A stretch of DNA of 64,000 nt from Unio delphinus (taxonomy: Eukaryota; Mollusca; Bivalvia; Unionida; Unionidae), in contig JAQISU010000026.1 in NCBI GenBank assembly GCA_029339505.1, forward strand, positions 2,199,501 through 2,263,500, read 5' to 3'. Numbering within the stretch: position 1 is the first letter of the stretch; every line of letters starts with the position of its first letter. The position numbers and the translations under genes are program-made. Of this stretch, positions 40,004 to 49,599 are shown in pieces. Below the pieces are notes generated by a model, which did not search any database, was not told the DNA's origin, and was given only the letters and a program-made list of their open reading frames with translations.

Positions 40004-40927
40004 AGATAAAATTGAATATATGCGATGAAGTGTGTCTGTGTGGTGGTGATGGTGGCGGAATGGGCTTTGAGGTACGTTATAAGATTTATTCAATCAGAAC
40101 TGACCGCATTGACAAATTACCTGATTGAGAATAAAAAGTGAGTCTGTGTTTTTCATCAACAAAATACACACAGCACATGGCCTGATTAATATCAGTTACT
40201 GAAAATAACACCAAGCAATTTGATTGAAGAGTAGAATGGATTTCATTTTCAGTAATTGGCAAAAAAAAAAAAAACAACACACTTTGGGTGATTAGTGTCT
40301 GGTAGTTAATGAATGCCAAAATAGATTTTCTGTGTCGATGTTAAATAAAACATCAACTATTCACCTCTCGCAGGCTCAGAAATAGTTAAAGGTCGAATTT
40401 CTTGATATTAAAACGAGACAGTAATGACTAAATAATACAATAAAATTACCAGTTTACAGTTAATTACCTCAGATAAATTTCGGTTTTCACCTCACCGGAG
40501 AATTTTATTCAAAATAAACAAATAACATAGAATAATCCTTCATATTAGACGGAAGAAGACAAAGTTCGCATAAATTTACCAGACACCAGTTAAAATTAAT
40601 AGTAGTAGTTGTTGTTGTTGTAGCTGTTGTTGCTCTTATTTATGTTGTTCCTAATTATGTCTTTATTAGTAGTAGTAGTAGTATTGCTGTCGTTGTTCTT
40701 GTTATTGTTGGCACCCATCAAAATCATTTTCTTCCCTCAAATCAGTGCGATAATACATCGATATATTTGAAAGCTTCGAAGATTAGAAAATATTTGAGAT
40801 ATGTATGATTAGTCCAGGAAATGTTTAATATGGTACAAATTGCAGCTCTATTCAAACATTTTTTTATATATAAAAATGGCTTTATCTGTCAGCCAAGTAC
40901 ATAGAAGATATCTACGTATTTCTCAGC

Positions 40928-40929
<2 letters not shown>
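40004..40929. other. Non-coding DNA with trinucleotide repeats
   Basis: At 40600-40690 GTA/GTT trinucleotides cluster. There is no gene evidence. Confidence 0.5.

Positions 40930-41014
<85 letters not shown>
40930..41014. repeat. (TA)n microsatellite
   Basis: About 42 TA units. Confidence 0.97.
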
Positions 41015-41017
<3 letters not shown>

Positions 41018-41487
41018 TAACGGGTGATGTGTGATTTTTCTTTCAAGTTTTCGCAAATATATGCGAATTCGTCGTCAAAAATAGAAAACGAAATACATTA
41101 AAAAAAAATGTTCAATAAAAATAATTGCCCTCTTTAGTCCCTCTGTTCTGCTCTATACACATAAAAAATTATGTATTTTCACAAATTATTATATTTACAT
41201 GAAGGGAACAAAATTAAAACATGTCTCGAGCATTTTATTTCTTGTCATAAAAATATCACCCCTGCCCTTTTTATTATTTTGTTCGTGCTTTTTGTTTTTA
41301 GTCGGATTTCCTCAGTTCTCTGAGCAAATGTTTATCTTCAAAAAACAAAGAAACAAAAATTTACATTTCCATCAAGAACCCCAAAAAGTGACATGTCTCA
41401 TTTTCATTAAGCAATTTGCACATATGTAATCGTTTGCTAACTTGGCAATTCAATTAGGAGATTAGCTCGTTTTCGAAAAAGATATGT
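41015..41487. other. Non-coding DNA
   Basis: No supported feature. Confidence 0.4.
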
Positions 41488-41665
41488 AGTATCATGTCCC
41501 ACCCAGTCACATTATCCTGACAGGACACCGGCATATCTTAGCTCTGACCTCCTAATCCTGAGCGCCAAGCCAGGCAGCTGTTTGTACCATTTTTATGTAT
41601 TGGGTATGACTCGGCAGTCAGCGAACTACCACATCCGAAACGGACGTTTTAGCGACTAAGCTAAT
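41488..41665 (-). mobile_element. SINE fragment (third copy of the 25609/30047 family)
   Basis: The plus strand shares 'gtcccacccagtcacattat', 'ctcctaatcctgagcgccaa', 'ggcagctgtttgtaccattt' and 'ggtatgactcggc' with the two other copies. The tRNA-like head at the right end is diverged and the left tail is missing. Confidence 0.75.
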
Positions 41666-41901
41666 GAAGGGATTACTAAACTAATTAACAGGTTTGCTTC
41701 AAAAAACGTACATATATCTTTAAAACTATGAACGTGTTTACAAGAATGGCCTCATGTTAGAGTACAAAGCTACAGCTATAAAGAATGTTAGTGTCGAATA
41801 CGTGGCCAAAAAAAAAAAACTTTCAATCTAGAATAAAGAAAATTATCACGCAAAACAAAACATACATAACAATATTTAACCGGGTTAAACTTAACCTACG
41901 G

Positions 41902-42580
<679 letters not shown>

Positions 42581-43007
42581 GTGCGTTATTATCAATATTT
42601 TAAGTACATTTATCAACATATGGACAGTTTTGCCCGCTCTGGCTACCTCATTCGGATTGATAAGACCAGAATACCCAGATATCTCTTTTATGGTGATCTC
42701 ATGCAGGAAATGCGGAAACGAGGGCGCCCAAAGACAACCTTAAGTGTAGCTTCAACAATGCGGTATCTAGCTAAGTGAACTGGAAGCCTCGGCCATGGAC
42801 CGGTCTGTCTGGCGCACGTTCATCGCCAAGGACCTCGATCTAGTGGACGATGACAACCGCCAACGCCTCACAATCACGAAAGAAAAACGACGTATCGCAG
42901 CACCCGATACCAACACGTCTATAGACTTCCGAGCCTGCAACATCCTATGTGCTTCCAGTTTTGGGCTAAGAAGCCACATGCGTATTCACCGTGGGCTGAA
43001 TAACTAG
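42581..43007 (+). pseudogene. LINE C-terminal relic with degenerate C2H2 finger
   Basis: The first frame (42581-42778) has SGYLIRIDKTRIPRYLFYGD followed by RKRGRPKTTL. The second (42795-43007, shifted by one) has WRTFIAKDLDLVDDDNRQRL and ends ACNILCASSFGLRSHMRIHR. H.xRxxxxRxPxxxFYGEL, GRP and a terminal zinc finger with CxxxC and HxxxH spacing are typical of the 3' end of animal non-LTR retrotransposon polyproteins. A frameshift and a 5' truncation make it inactive. A (GAA)n tail follows directly. Confidence 0.82.
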
Positions 43008-43036
43008 CGTCAGCATCTGACACGAAGAACAACCAA

Positions 43037-43082
43037 AGAAGAAGAAGAAGAAGAAGAAGAAGAAGAAGAAGAAGAAGAAGAA
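43037..43082. repeat. (GAA)n tail of the LINE relic
   Basis: About 15 GAA units begin about 30 bp after the LINE stop codon, consistent with a microsatellite-type 3' tail. Confidence 0.9.
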
Positions 43083-43482
43083 ACTGGACATTATGTTATC
43101 AGGATTTTAGGTGCATTTATCAACTTGCAAACAGGACATTATGTTATCAGGATTCTTTTAGGAAACATAATCGCATATATTAAAGAAATAATACAACTTC
43201 CTTCACTACACCTTAAATGTTGAAATTTCACAAACAAATTATAAAAAGTAAAATCATGTTTATACAATTTTGAATGCCAATTTTTTCAGGATTCGCAGTA
43301 AAAGTTAGTGCTTTTATTTAAAAGGTTGCTAATAAAGACAGCGTCTTCAAAATTGGTTAATGTGAAACCATGGCAACTCTATGACAACACACTAGGTCCA
43401 GCATCCTTGCATCTCTGCACACACCATCCTTTATTGATCGACCATTGCTATATAGTGCATTTAGCCACAATGTTTATATTAA

Positions 43483-43826
43483 TTACTGAATCACACTTTC
43501 AAAATTACCCTCATTTACTAAATCCACAGGATCTATCCTGTTAAACTTGAATTCAGCCAGAAAAGATGAAGCAAATTCATAAGTAGTGGCCACTGCAAGT
43601 GGTTTTGTGAAACCAAAGAATTCTTTTAGTTTGGATACTGTATTATTATAAATATTCGTGGGGGACCAATATTCGTGATTTTCGTTGTTGCCATGAGCTA
43701 CTAATTTAAATCCCCAAAGTAAAAATGAGCCACTTAGGATGATGTCTTCCCCCTTCCCGTTTACTTGCAACGTTTCATTCCTAGAGATTGACACAGCACC
43801 TTGTAGTTGATAAATCAAGTTAAATA
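43483..43826 (-). CDS. Possible terminal exon of an unidentified host gene
   Basis: On the minus strand a good acceptor (AATTACCAAATTACAG) precedes a frame open for 344 nt to a TAA stop at 43483. It reads IYQLQGAVSISRNETLQVNG and later FFGFTKPLAVATTYEFASSF. It looks more protein-like than most random frames in this window. No family was recognised and no upstream exon was found. It starts 360 bp outside the Polinton, so upstream exons would have to lie beyond the insertion. An in-frame ATG is absent; the first start-like codon is TTG. Confidence 0.35.
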
Positions 43827-44180
43827 CTGTAATTTGGTAATTAAATATTAGCTTTTACATGTGTTTGTTTTATTGTATTTTTTAATAAATCATTTTATAT
43901 TGTTTCAATGCACACGTTTGGTAAAATACTGTATCTTATAGCTATAGTTGTATACTCACTGCCTTAAGTCGATATGTGCGGTAAGTAAGGATAGAGAGAA
44001 AAAATATAGAAAACCCATAAGGTATTCAAACAATAGTAATGCTAAATATGAAGAAAAAAATATTACAAAATAGCAGTATATAAAAATGAAGTTTAATACT
44101 TATTCATTTTGATTCTTCTTTCGAATACAATTGTTGTTTAAACATTTATATCCTTCTGAAAGCACATTTGATTTTATCCA

Positions 44181-44185
44181 TGCAT
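44181..44185. repeat. Target-site duplication TGCAT, left
   Basis: TGCAT directly precedes the 5'-AGCAGCAGAG terminus and is repeated at 59255-59259 after the other terminus. Polintons usually duplicate 6 bp; only 5 bp match here. Confidence 0.85.
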
Positions 44186-44377
44186 AGCAGCAGAGAGGGT
44201 GAGCCGGACAACATTTTTAAACAAGTTTTCAATGAAATCAGGCTTAAAACAATGAAATCAGGCAAAAAAATTAATGAAAAATCAATGAAATCAGGCAAAA
44301 AATAATAATGAAATCAATGAAATCAAAAAAATGTCTAAGCCTCCATTCGTCTTCAACCGAATATTTGATCCAGTCCG
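44186..44377 (+). repeat. Polinton terminal inverted repeat, left (about 192 bp)
   Basis: The outer about 75 bp are nearly identical to the complement of the right end. The middle is a short tandem of 'aatgaaatcaggcaaaaaat' units. The inner part 'tctaagcctccattcgtctt...' matches again up to 'agtccg'. The inner end overlaps the last eight codons of the packaging ATPase. Confidence 0.93.
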
Positions 44378-45024
44378 ATACGATATCGTGTCCGAGGGTC
44401 ATGTAAATTTATTGTTACAAATCCGTGTGGGGCAGACTGAGCATGACTAAAGAAATTTCTAAATTGATTGAAGTCCATATCAGAACACCATGTCTGCCAA
44501 ATATTTCGTAGCGTATGTGTATCAACGCCGTTGAATACAGCAAGCATATTACAGTTATCTCTGATCACTTTTGGAATCTGAGTATATCGTTGAGTGACAT
44601 AGATCACGTCCGTGTTTCTATGCCTGCCTCGGGAAAATATTCTAGCTGGTTTTTTTTGTTTATCTAACATTACATCGTCGTATACAACTAAATTGTTGAT
44701 ACTTCCATCGAGGTCTTCTACTGATGGTGCCTCGTCAATATCTGTAATAAATTCAATAATATTCTCACCAGCAATCTCTGAAGCGTTTTCATTAAAATCT
44801 TTTAGCACTTCATAGCATCGTTGGTCATCTACGCTAGGGGCAATTAAATACAACTTATCCCACTTCATCCATCTCATTATTAAATTGAGCAACAATTGCG
44901 TCTTGCCGAATCCAGATGGCCCGATTATAATTGCGCGGATAGAGTTTGGTAGCGCTGCATGATGCTTAACTGGTTCTCTTGTTTTAGTCGCTGAAAAATC
45001 AATTATATTCATATCTCTATACAT
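44353..45024 (-). CDS. Packaging ATPase (A32/FtsK-HerA type)
   Basis: This 223-aa protein starts at an ATG at 45024. It has a Walker A motif GPSGFGKTQLLLNLI at residues about 34-48 and a Walker B motif NLVVYDDVM at about 108-116. RYTQIPKVIRDNC follows, typical of the sensor region of poxvirus A32-like genome-packaging ATPases of Polintons and adintoviruses. The usual length is about 200-260 aa, so this looks full length. The protein would drive DNA into preformed capsids. It is divergently arranged with the zinc-ribbon gene (5-bp gap between start codons), suggesting a shared promoter. The stop codon and last codons lie in the left inverted repeat. Confidence 0.93.
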   Translation of the reverse strand: MYRDMNIIDFSATKTREPVKHHAALPNSIRAIIIGPSGFGKTQLLLNLIMRWMKWDKLYLIAPSVDDQRCYEVLKDFNENASEIAGENIIEFITDIDEAPSVEDLDGSINNLVVYDDVMLDKQKKPARIFSRGRHRNTDVIYVTQRYTQIPKVIRDNCNMLAVFNGVDTHTLRNIWQTWCSDMDFNQFRNFFSHAQSAPHGFVTINLHDPRTRYRIGLDQIFG

Positions 45025-45029
45025 AAATT

Positions 45030-45218
45030 ATGGATCTATATTGTGTGAAGTGTAAAAAACGTACTGGCACAGATGACTTGACGACGATTACAACTAAAAA
45101 TAACCGATCAGCGCTTTCTGGTAAATGCGTACAATGTAGTACAAAGAAATTTAGATTTGTTTCTAAACCCAAGGAACCTTTAAAAAAAAACGAGGAGGTG
45201 ATATCGCTGCCAAATTAG
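45030..45218 (+). CDS. Zinc-ribbon protein (N-terminal part of a PLA2 protein)
   Basis: This 62-aa frame opens MDLYCVKCKKRTGT and holds CVKC at residues 5-8 and CVQC at about 35-38, followed by TKKFRF. That layout is a small zinc ribbon widespread in large DNA viruses and Polintons. After residue about 50 the frame crosses an A9 run (45182-45190) and soon stops. A long open frame continues in the -1 frame as the phospholipase domain at 45191-45550. The two are probably one gene split by a homopolymer change, or are joined by slippage. Confidence 0.8.
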   Translation: MDLYCVKCKKRTGTDDLTTITTKNNRSALSGKCVQCSTKKFRFVSKPKEPLKKNEEVISLPN

Positions 45219-45550
45219 CAAAACTCCCTGGAACCCCATGGGCAAAATACCCCGGAGAAAAACACCTTCCAGGATATAGCTACTGTGGCCCCGGAACACG
45301 ATTAGATATCAGACTCAATAATCATTACCAACCCAACCCCGGTGAAGAACCAATAAACGCCATTGATAAGGCCTGTCACCTTCATGATGTTGCTTATAAA
45401 AGCAGCAATTTGCACCACAGGCATCTAACAGATGTGAAATTAATTCATGCGTTGAATGCCATTCCTGATAAATCCTTCAAAGAAAAGTTGGCTTCATTTT
45501 TGATAAAATCGGCAATGAAAAGTAAATTGATGTTAGGTGCTGGTAATTAA
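45191..45550 (+). CDS. Phospholipase A2 domain, parvovirus VP1u-like
   Basis: This 119-codon frame has no ATG of its own at the 5' end and directly follows the A9 run. It contains LPGYSYCGPGTRL, matching the calcium-binding loop YxGPGT, and INAIDKACHLHDVAYK, matching the DxACxxHDxxY catalytic helix with its His-Asp pair. Both motifs are diagnostic of the small PLA2 domain found in parvovirus capsid proteins and in some Polinton or adintovirus proteins, where it helps virions breach endosomal membranes. The C-terminus is lysine-rich. It ends 7 bp before the integrase start. The fold assignment rests on these two motifs. Confidence 0.85.
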   Translation, partial: RGGDIAAKLAKLPGTPWAKYPGEKHLPGYSYCGPGTRLDIRLNNHYQPNPGEEPINAIDKACHLHDVAYKSSNLHHRHLTDVKLIHALNAIPDKSFKEKLASFLIKSAMKSKLMLGAGN

Positions 45551-45557
45551 TAACAAC

Positions 45558-46501
45558 ATGGAATCTATTTATTATTCCCCAAGAGGATACTCGAGGGGTA
45601 AATCAGCAATCCATAAACTCGCTAGCGCTGCAAAAGTGAAAAAAACCACTGCGGCTCATTGGTTATCCAAACAGGCACTATGGCAAATTTACTTACCACC
45701 GCCTAAACAAATTAATGTCTCGCATTTTGATGTAACCGGACCCAATGAAGTTCATCAGGCTGATCTATTATTTCTGCCACATGACCACGGTTACAAATAC
45801 GCATTAACCGTAGTTGATATTGCAAGTCGATACAAAGAAGCAGAACCGTTAAAAACAAAATCAGCCACTGAAGTGGCTTCTGCATTTGAAAGGATTTATC
45901 GACGAGGTCCTCTGCACTGGCCAAATCTATTACAAATTGATCCTGGCAAGGAATTTCAGGGTGCAGTGTTATCTACAATGAAATATCACAATGTCACTAT
46001 CAGACGGGGCATACTGCACTGCATCGTGATCAGGCAATTGTACAACGGTTTAATAAAACCCTTGCTGAGCGGTTATTTGGATATCAATACGCAAAAGAAT
46101 TCATCCAAGAAAAAAGATCCCGTGAATGGGTTAAAAGGTTACCAGCTGTGATTACTGCACTGAATAACGAGATTACTAGAACAATCAACATGAAACCTAT
46201 CAATGCGATTAAAAAGAAGTCAATACCTGAAAAACCACAAAAAGATTTCAAAGAACCAATTCTTGGTAGTAATGTCATTGTGAGGTATTTATATGAACCA
46301 GGAGAGCTTGAGGGCGGCAGAAAAAGAGCTACTGATCCTATTTGGAGTGTTACTGCACACAAGATATCTAGTGTAACACGATCTACGGGTAGACCTCCAG
46401 TCTATAAACTGGATTCAACTGCCCCTCAGCGGGTTTTTACTAGACAACAATTACAAGTGATTCCTGACGATACTCAATTGCCACCCCATGGTCTTAACTA
46501 G
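45558..46501 (+). pseudogene. Polinton integrase, frameshifted and catalytically altered
   Basis: This is a retrovirus-type DDE integrase. The N-terminus IYYSPRGYSRGKSAIHKLAS and AAHWLSKQALWQIY are typical of Polinton integrases. HQADLLFLP at about residues 72-80 has the first Asp, and LLQIDPGKEFQGAV the second. Near 46004-46015 one base is missing, and the remainder (to 46501) continues in the -1 frame through RFNKTLAERLFGYQYAKEF, RATDPIWSV and FTRQQLQVIPDD. At the expected catalytic Glu, 35 residues after the second Asp, the codon is CAA (Gln). The relic copy at 35.2 kb keeps GAA there. Two separate lesions therefore make it very likely inactive. The start at 45558 avoids overlap with the PLA2 stop; 45537 is an alternative. 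Confidence 0.9.
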
Positions 46502-46772
46502 CACCGTTGCGTCTATTGCACTCAAGACAAGTCAACATCACATTATTTCTGACATGACCGAGATTGTTATTTTTTCTGTCAACGGTGAATTGGCGAGGAT
46601 CCTTATCCGAATACTGCCAACGCATTATACAATTGCAACTTGCGCAGTGATTATTCTGTTGTTTCTTCAAAGTGATTATTAATTCAGCATCAATGTCAAA
46701 TTCTCGTTTTTTTTTTGTCCTGTTGTTTGTAACCGGAGAGTTTTTTATCAATAATTTTAATATCAATATCAT
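46494..46772 (-). CDS. HNH endonuclease-like ORF behind the polymerase
   Basis: This 92-codon minus-strand frame overlaps the end of the polymerase-helicase gene by 77 bp. From about residue 40 it has NNHCASCNCIMRWQ, then FTVDRKNNNLGHVRNNV and LTCLECNR. The CxxC ... DRxxxxxGHxxxNxxLxCxxCN layout is that of compact HNH nucleases of the endonuclease VII/McrA kind. The region before the first Cys has no homology signal and is the polymerase tail read in another frame. The native HNH may therefore be a C-terminal extension of the polymerase reached across the A10 run at 46706-46715. Its tail abuts the integrase stop on the opposite strand, with an 8-bp overlap. Confidence 0.72.
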   Translation of the reverse strand: MILILKLLIKNSPVTNNRTKKKREFDIDAELIITLKKQQNNHCASCNCIMRWQYSDKDPRQFTVDRKNNNLGHVRNNVMLTCLECNRRNGAS

Positions 46773-49599
46773 CTATTGTGGTGTCATTATCATCGAAAAC
46801 AATTCTTCGAAGTTGATTTATTTTTCGTACTCTGGATACTGCGAGATATACTAAATTTGACCATTCGATGCGATTATCTACCATCCAAACAATTGTATCC
46901 GATATAGTCAATCCTTGTGAGGAATGTATTGTTGCTGCGTATCCTAGCGTCCATGGGGATTTATTAGCACGCAATGCATCTTCAACGACATTGATATCAA
47001 CCAGCACAATATCATTTAATACTAAATTCTGTTTTTCACTTTGTCCTGGAATATCAACTTCAATGTTCTGTTTTCGTGTATCCGATGGCCTATAACAAAG
47101 AGGCACTGGAAGTGCTGCAAATTTTTGTTTATGCAGTTCAAATAATTTCATCTGAAGTGTGTCCCTGACTATTTTTCTACTTGCAATTATCAAATCATTT
47201 GGTCTCCATGTTTCCCAGAAATCATTCATTGGAGTTTCCGTAATTATTTCACGGGCTATTTCACACTGGATTTTATCCGGTTGTAATCTAATTAGTTTCT
47301 TAAATTCTTTTAATTTTTCATCAAGTGATCTATGATCGGTATCAATTTCTTCATAATAGTCTACAAAACCCTTTAGCCATTCATGTGGGGATGCACCGAC
47401 AAATGGTGGTGGTTGGCCGTGATCACCGCATGTGACGATTTTTGTATTTTTCAATAACAACCACTCAAGAAATATTTTTAATACATCTTCTGACACTGTG
47501 TCTATTTCATCCCAAATGATAATTTCAGGAATAAATTTCTCTCCCATACGCTCAGGAGTCCATTTATCTCCCTTCCATCGGAAAAAGCTGTGATAGGTAC
47601 AGGCATTTACCCCTCTCTGTATCATTTCTCTTGCAAGTCTGTGTGTTGGTGTTAGCACAATCATTTTTGTGAAATCCGTAGGATTTTTCCCACGGAATAA
47701 CTCAATTGCCCGAGTTGTTTTTCCTGACCCACCACAACCGTTTAAATAAACTGTTTTATATCTACAGATTGGATCAGAAATCGGTGGTGCATTAGAAAAT
47801 TCTGATTGAATCTCTTTGAGATTCCGATAATTATTTTCAATTGTAACATCTGCAGATTGAATATAATCATGAAGCATTTCCTTCTTAATTCTCCATGACC
47901 CCCAATTCTCGTTGCCAGTAGCCTTAAAATCAGCCATTTTGCTATTTATGTAAAATGAATCAGTGGCAACTCTAACTGCGATGTCAGGAAATTTATTAAT
48001 CATTGAAAACAGATTAATAGAAGCATAACCAAGCATAGAAGCTCTCAAATGTGTGTACTGCGGATTGTATCCATCATTGTAAGTAACACTTGTACCCAAT
48101 TTGGTTCCATCGGACATAAATGCGTCCTTACGATTGACATATAGACCCTTATTCGTTAAATCCGCGATTACAAAATCGTATTCAGCATTGTCTATAATCA
48201 ATCGTGAAGAATATCTTGTATTATCGTATTTACCACCCTGGGTAAATTTACCGATTATTCTTCTACTGAGATCTTTTGCTTCGTTGTTTCTGATTTCAAA
48301 TAACTGTTTGGACCAATTCATGATTTGTTGTTCATTAAAATCAGGAAACAGTTTTCGCTGTTCGCTAATTATTTTTTCTAGATCAGGTTGTGGTAACCAG
48401 ACTGATTTCTGTGCTCGATAGGATATAATTGCTTCACTGACAATTAATGATTTTAACATCTTACAATCAAGCATATACCGTAATAACACTATTGGCATCC
48501 AGTGTTTTTCAGACATGTGTTTACCAATCCAAAGATAACTACTCGGATGAAGTCCTTCAGCCATTTCAAATGATACCACACAAGCGAATCCGGTTAAATC
48601 GAAATCAGGCAGTGGTCCATTAATAGCAACACGGGTCATTTCGTGTGTGGGGTGTCCAAATCGTTTGAAATATTTAGCACACTCTCCATACCCAAGAAAA
48701 CTTCCTGGATAACACGCAATCATATCAACTGAAATAACGGTTTCAGGGTCGTATTTTGTATTCCATAATCCTCCATGGCTGTATTTAAGACAGGATAATT
48801 TGACATCTGATAAAAACTCACTTCTTGTTGGTTTCCACGCGTTTTTCTTCCTAGCAAAATGTGCTGCAATTGATGGTACTGTAAAACAGTTTGCTAATAA
48901 TTGATTGTTGTCTTCCCCGTCCCCAGAAAACTCACTAGCTAGTTGTTTCATTTGATTATGCAGTTCTTCAGTACGGTACAATTCTCCGTTGGGCCTTACA
49001 AACTGATCAAATCTACATTCCTCGTCTGAAGTGCTATGAAATAGCCACATTGACACAGGATCGTTTTTACTCAAATGGTAAATAGCATCAAATAATTTCT
49101 GCTCTGAAAAAAACTCTTCGGTTTGGGGGATATATTTTACGGTTCTATCCCGTGGGAATATTGTTACTGCAGATGACCACGCGTGTTCGTTATGATCAAT
49201 AATTTCAATTGGGTTTCCTTTTTTTGATTGATATTTCGGTTCTTTTAATACTTCACCGGTGATTGTCCTTACCGATATTGGAAATCTCAATGATGTTTCT
49301 AATTTGGTTATATCTTGAATTGTTGCCCCATGCTCTTTTACCGTTAATTCCCACTCGGTTATTTTTTTTCGTCTTAGATCAGTTAGTTTATTTCCCCGGG
49401 ACGCATTTGTGAAGTGTTCTATTATTCGTTCTGCTACACAATTGAGCCCTGTCGAATATTTCATAGGTGCTAGTTTTGCAATATCAGGTTTTTCATTGAG
49501 CGGATAGATCCCGTAAACAACTGCTGTTACAGGGTAAGATCTTTCATAGTAGGGTTTGTCACTTCCGGTCAAAATTCCTGGTTTTGAATCCTGATTCAC
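46696..49599 (-). CDS. Family-B DNA polymerase fused to an SF1 helicase
   Basis: This uninterrupted 967-codon frame encodes the replicative enzyme. Polymerase motif A is SVDMIACYPGSFLG with Asp292, motif B is SRRIIGKFTQGG around residue 454, and motif C is VRVATDSFYI with Asp547. From about 612 a helicase follows: Walker A NGCGGSGKTT (Lys627), Walker B IIIWDEID, motif III TCGDHGQPPPF, motif V TIHSSQGLTI and motif VI YLAVSRVRK, close to Pif1/RecD-type SF1 enzymes. No exonuclease motifs are evident in the first 280 residues. Ordinary Polinton polymerases are longer and lack this helicase. The frame opens with GTG overlapping the stop of the upstream repeat-protein gene; the first ATG is codon 46, so the real start is uncertain. 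The C-terminus runs into an A10 tract before the HNH ORF. Confidence 0.9.
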   Translation of the reverse strand: MNQDSKPGILTGSDKPYYERSYPVTAVVYGIYPLNEKPDIAKLAPMKYSTGLNCVAERIIEHFTNASRGNKLTDLRRKKITEWELTVKEHGATIQDITKLETSLRFPISVRTITGEVLKEPKYQSKKGNPIEIIDHNEHAWSSAVTIFPRDRTVKYIPQTEEFFSEQKLFDAIYHLSKNDPVSMWLFHSTSDEECRFDQFVRPNGELYRTEELHNQMKQLASEFSGDGEDNNQLLANCFTVPSIAAHFARKKNAWKPTRSEFLSDVKLSCLKYSHGGLWNTKYDPETVISVDMIACYPGSFLGYGECAKYFKRFGHPTHEMTRVAINGPLPDFDLTGFACVVSFEMAEGLHPSSYLWIGKHMSEKHWMPIVLLRYMLDCKMLKSLIVSEAIISYRAQKSVWLPQPDLEKIISEQRKLFPDFNEQQIMNWSKQLFEIRNNEAKDLSRRIIGKFTQGGKYDNTRYSSRLIIDNAEYDFVIADLTNKGLYVNRKDAFMSDGTKLGTSVTYNDGYNPQYTHLRASMLGYASINLFSMINKFPDIAVRVATDSFYINSKMADFKATGNENWGSWRIKKEMLHDYIQSADVTIENNYRNLKEIQSEFSNAPPISDPICRYKTVYLNGCGGSGKTTRAIELFRGKNPTDFTKMIVLTPTHRLAREMIQRGVNACTYHSFFRWKGDKWTPERMGEKFIPEIIIWDEIDTVSEDVLKIFLEWLLLKNTKIVTCGDHGQPPPFVGASPHEWLKGFVDYYEEIDTDHRSLDEKLKEFKKLIRLQPDKIQCEIAREIITETPMNDFWETWRPNDLIIASRKIVRDTLQMKLFELHKQKFAALPVPLCYRPSDTRKQNIEVDIPGQSEKQNLVLNDIVLVDINVVEDALRANKSPWTLGYAATIHSSQGLTISDTIVWMVDNRIEWSNLVYLAVSRVRKINQLRRIVFDDNDTTIDDIDIKIIDKKLSGYKQQDKKKTRI

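Noticed and set aside
39740..40093. 117-codon frame of repeated NTPTNLCI
   Set aside because: It is the 27-bp minisatellite at 39756-40003 translated.
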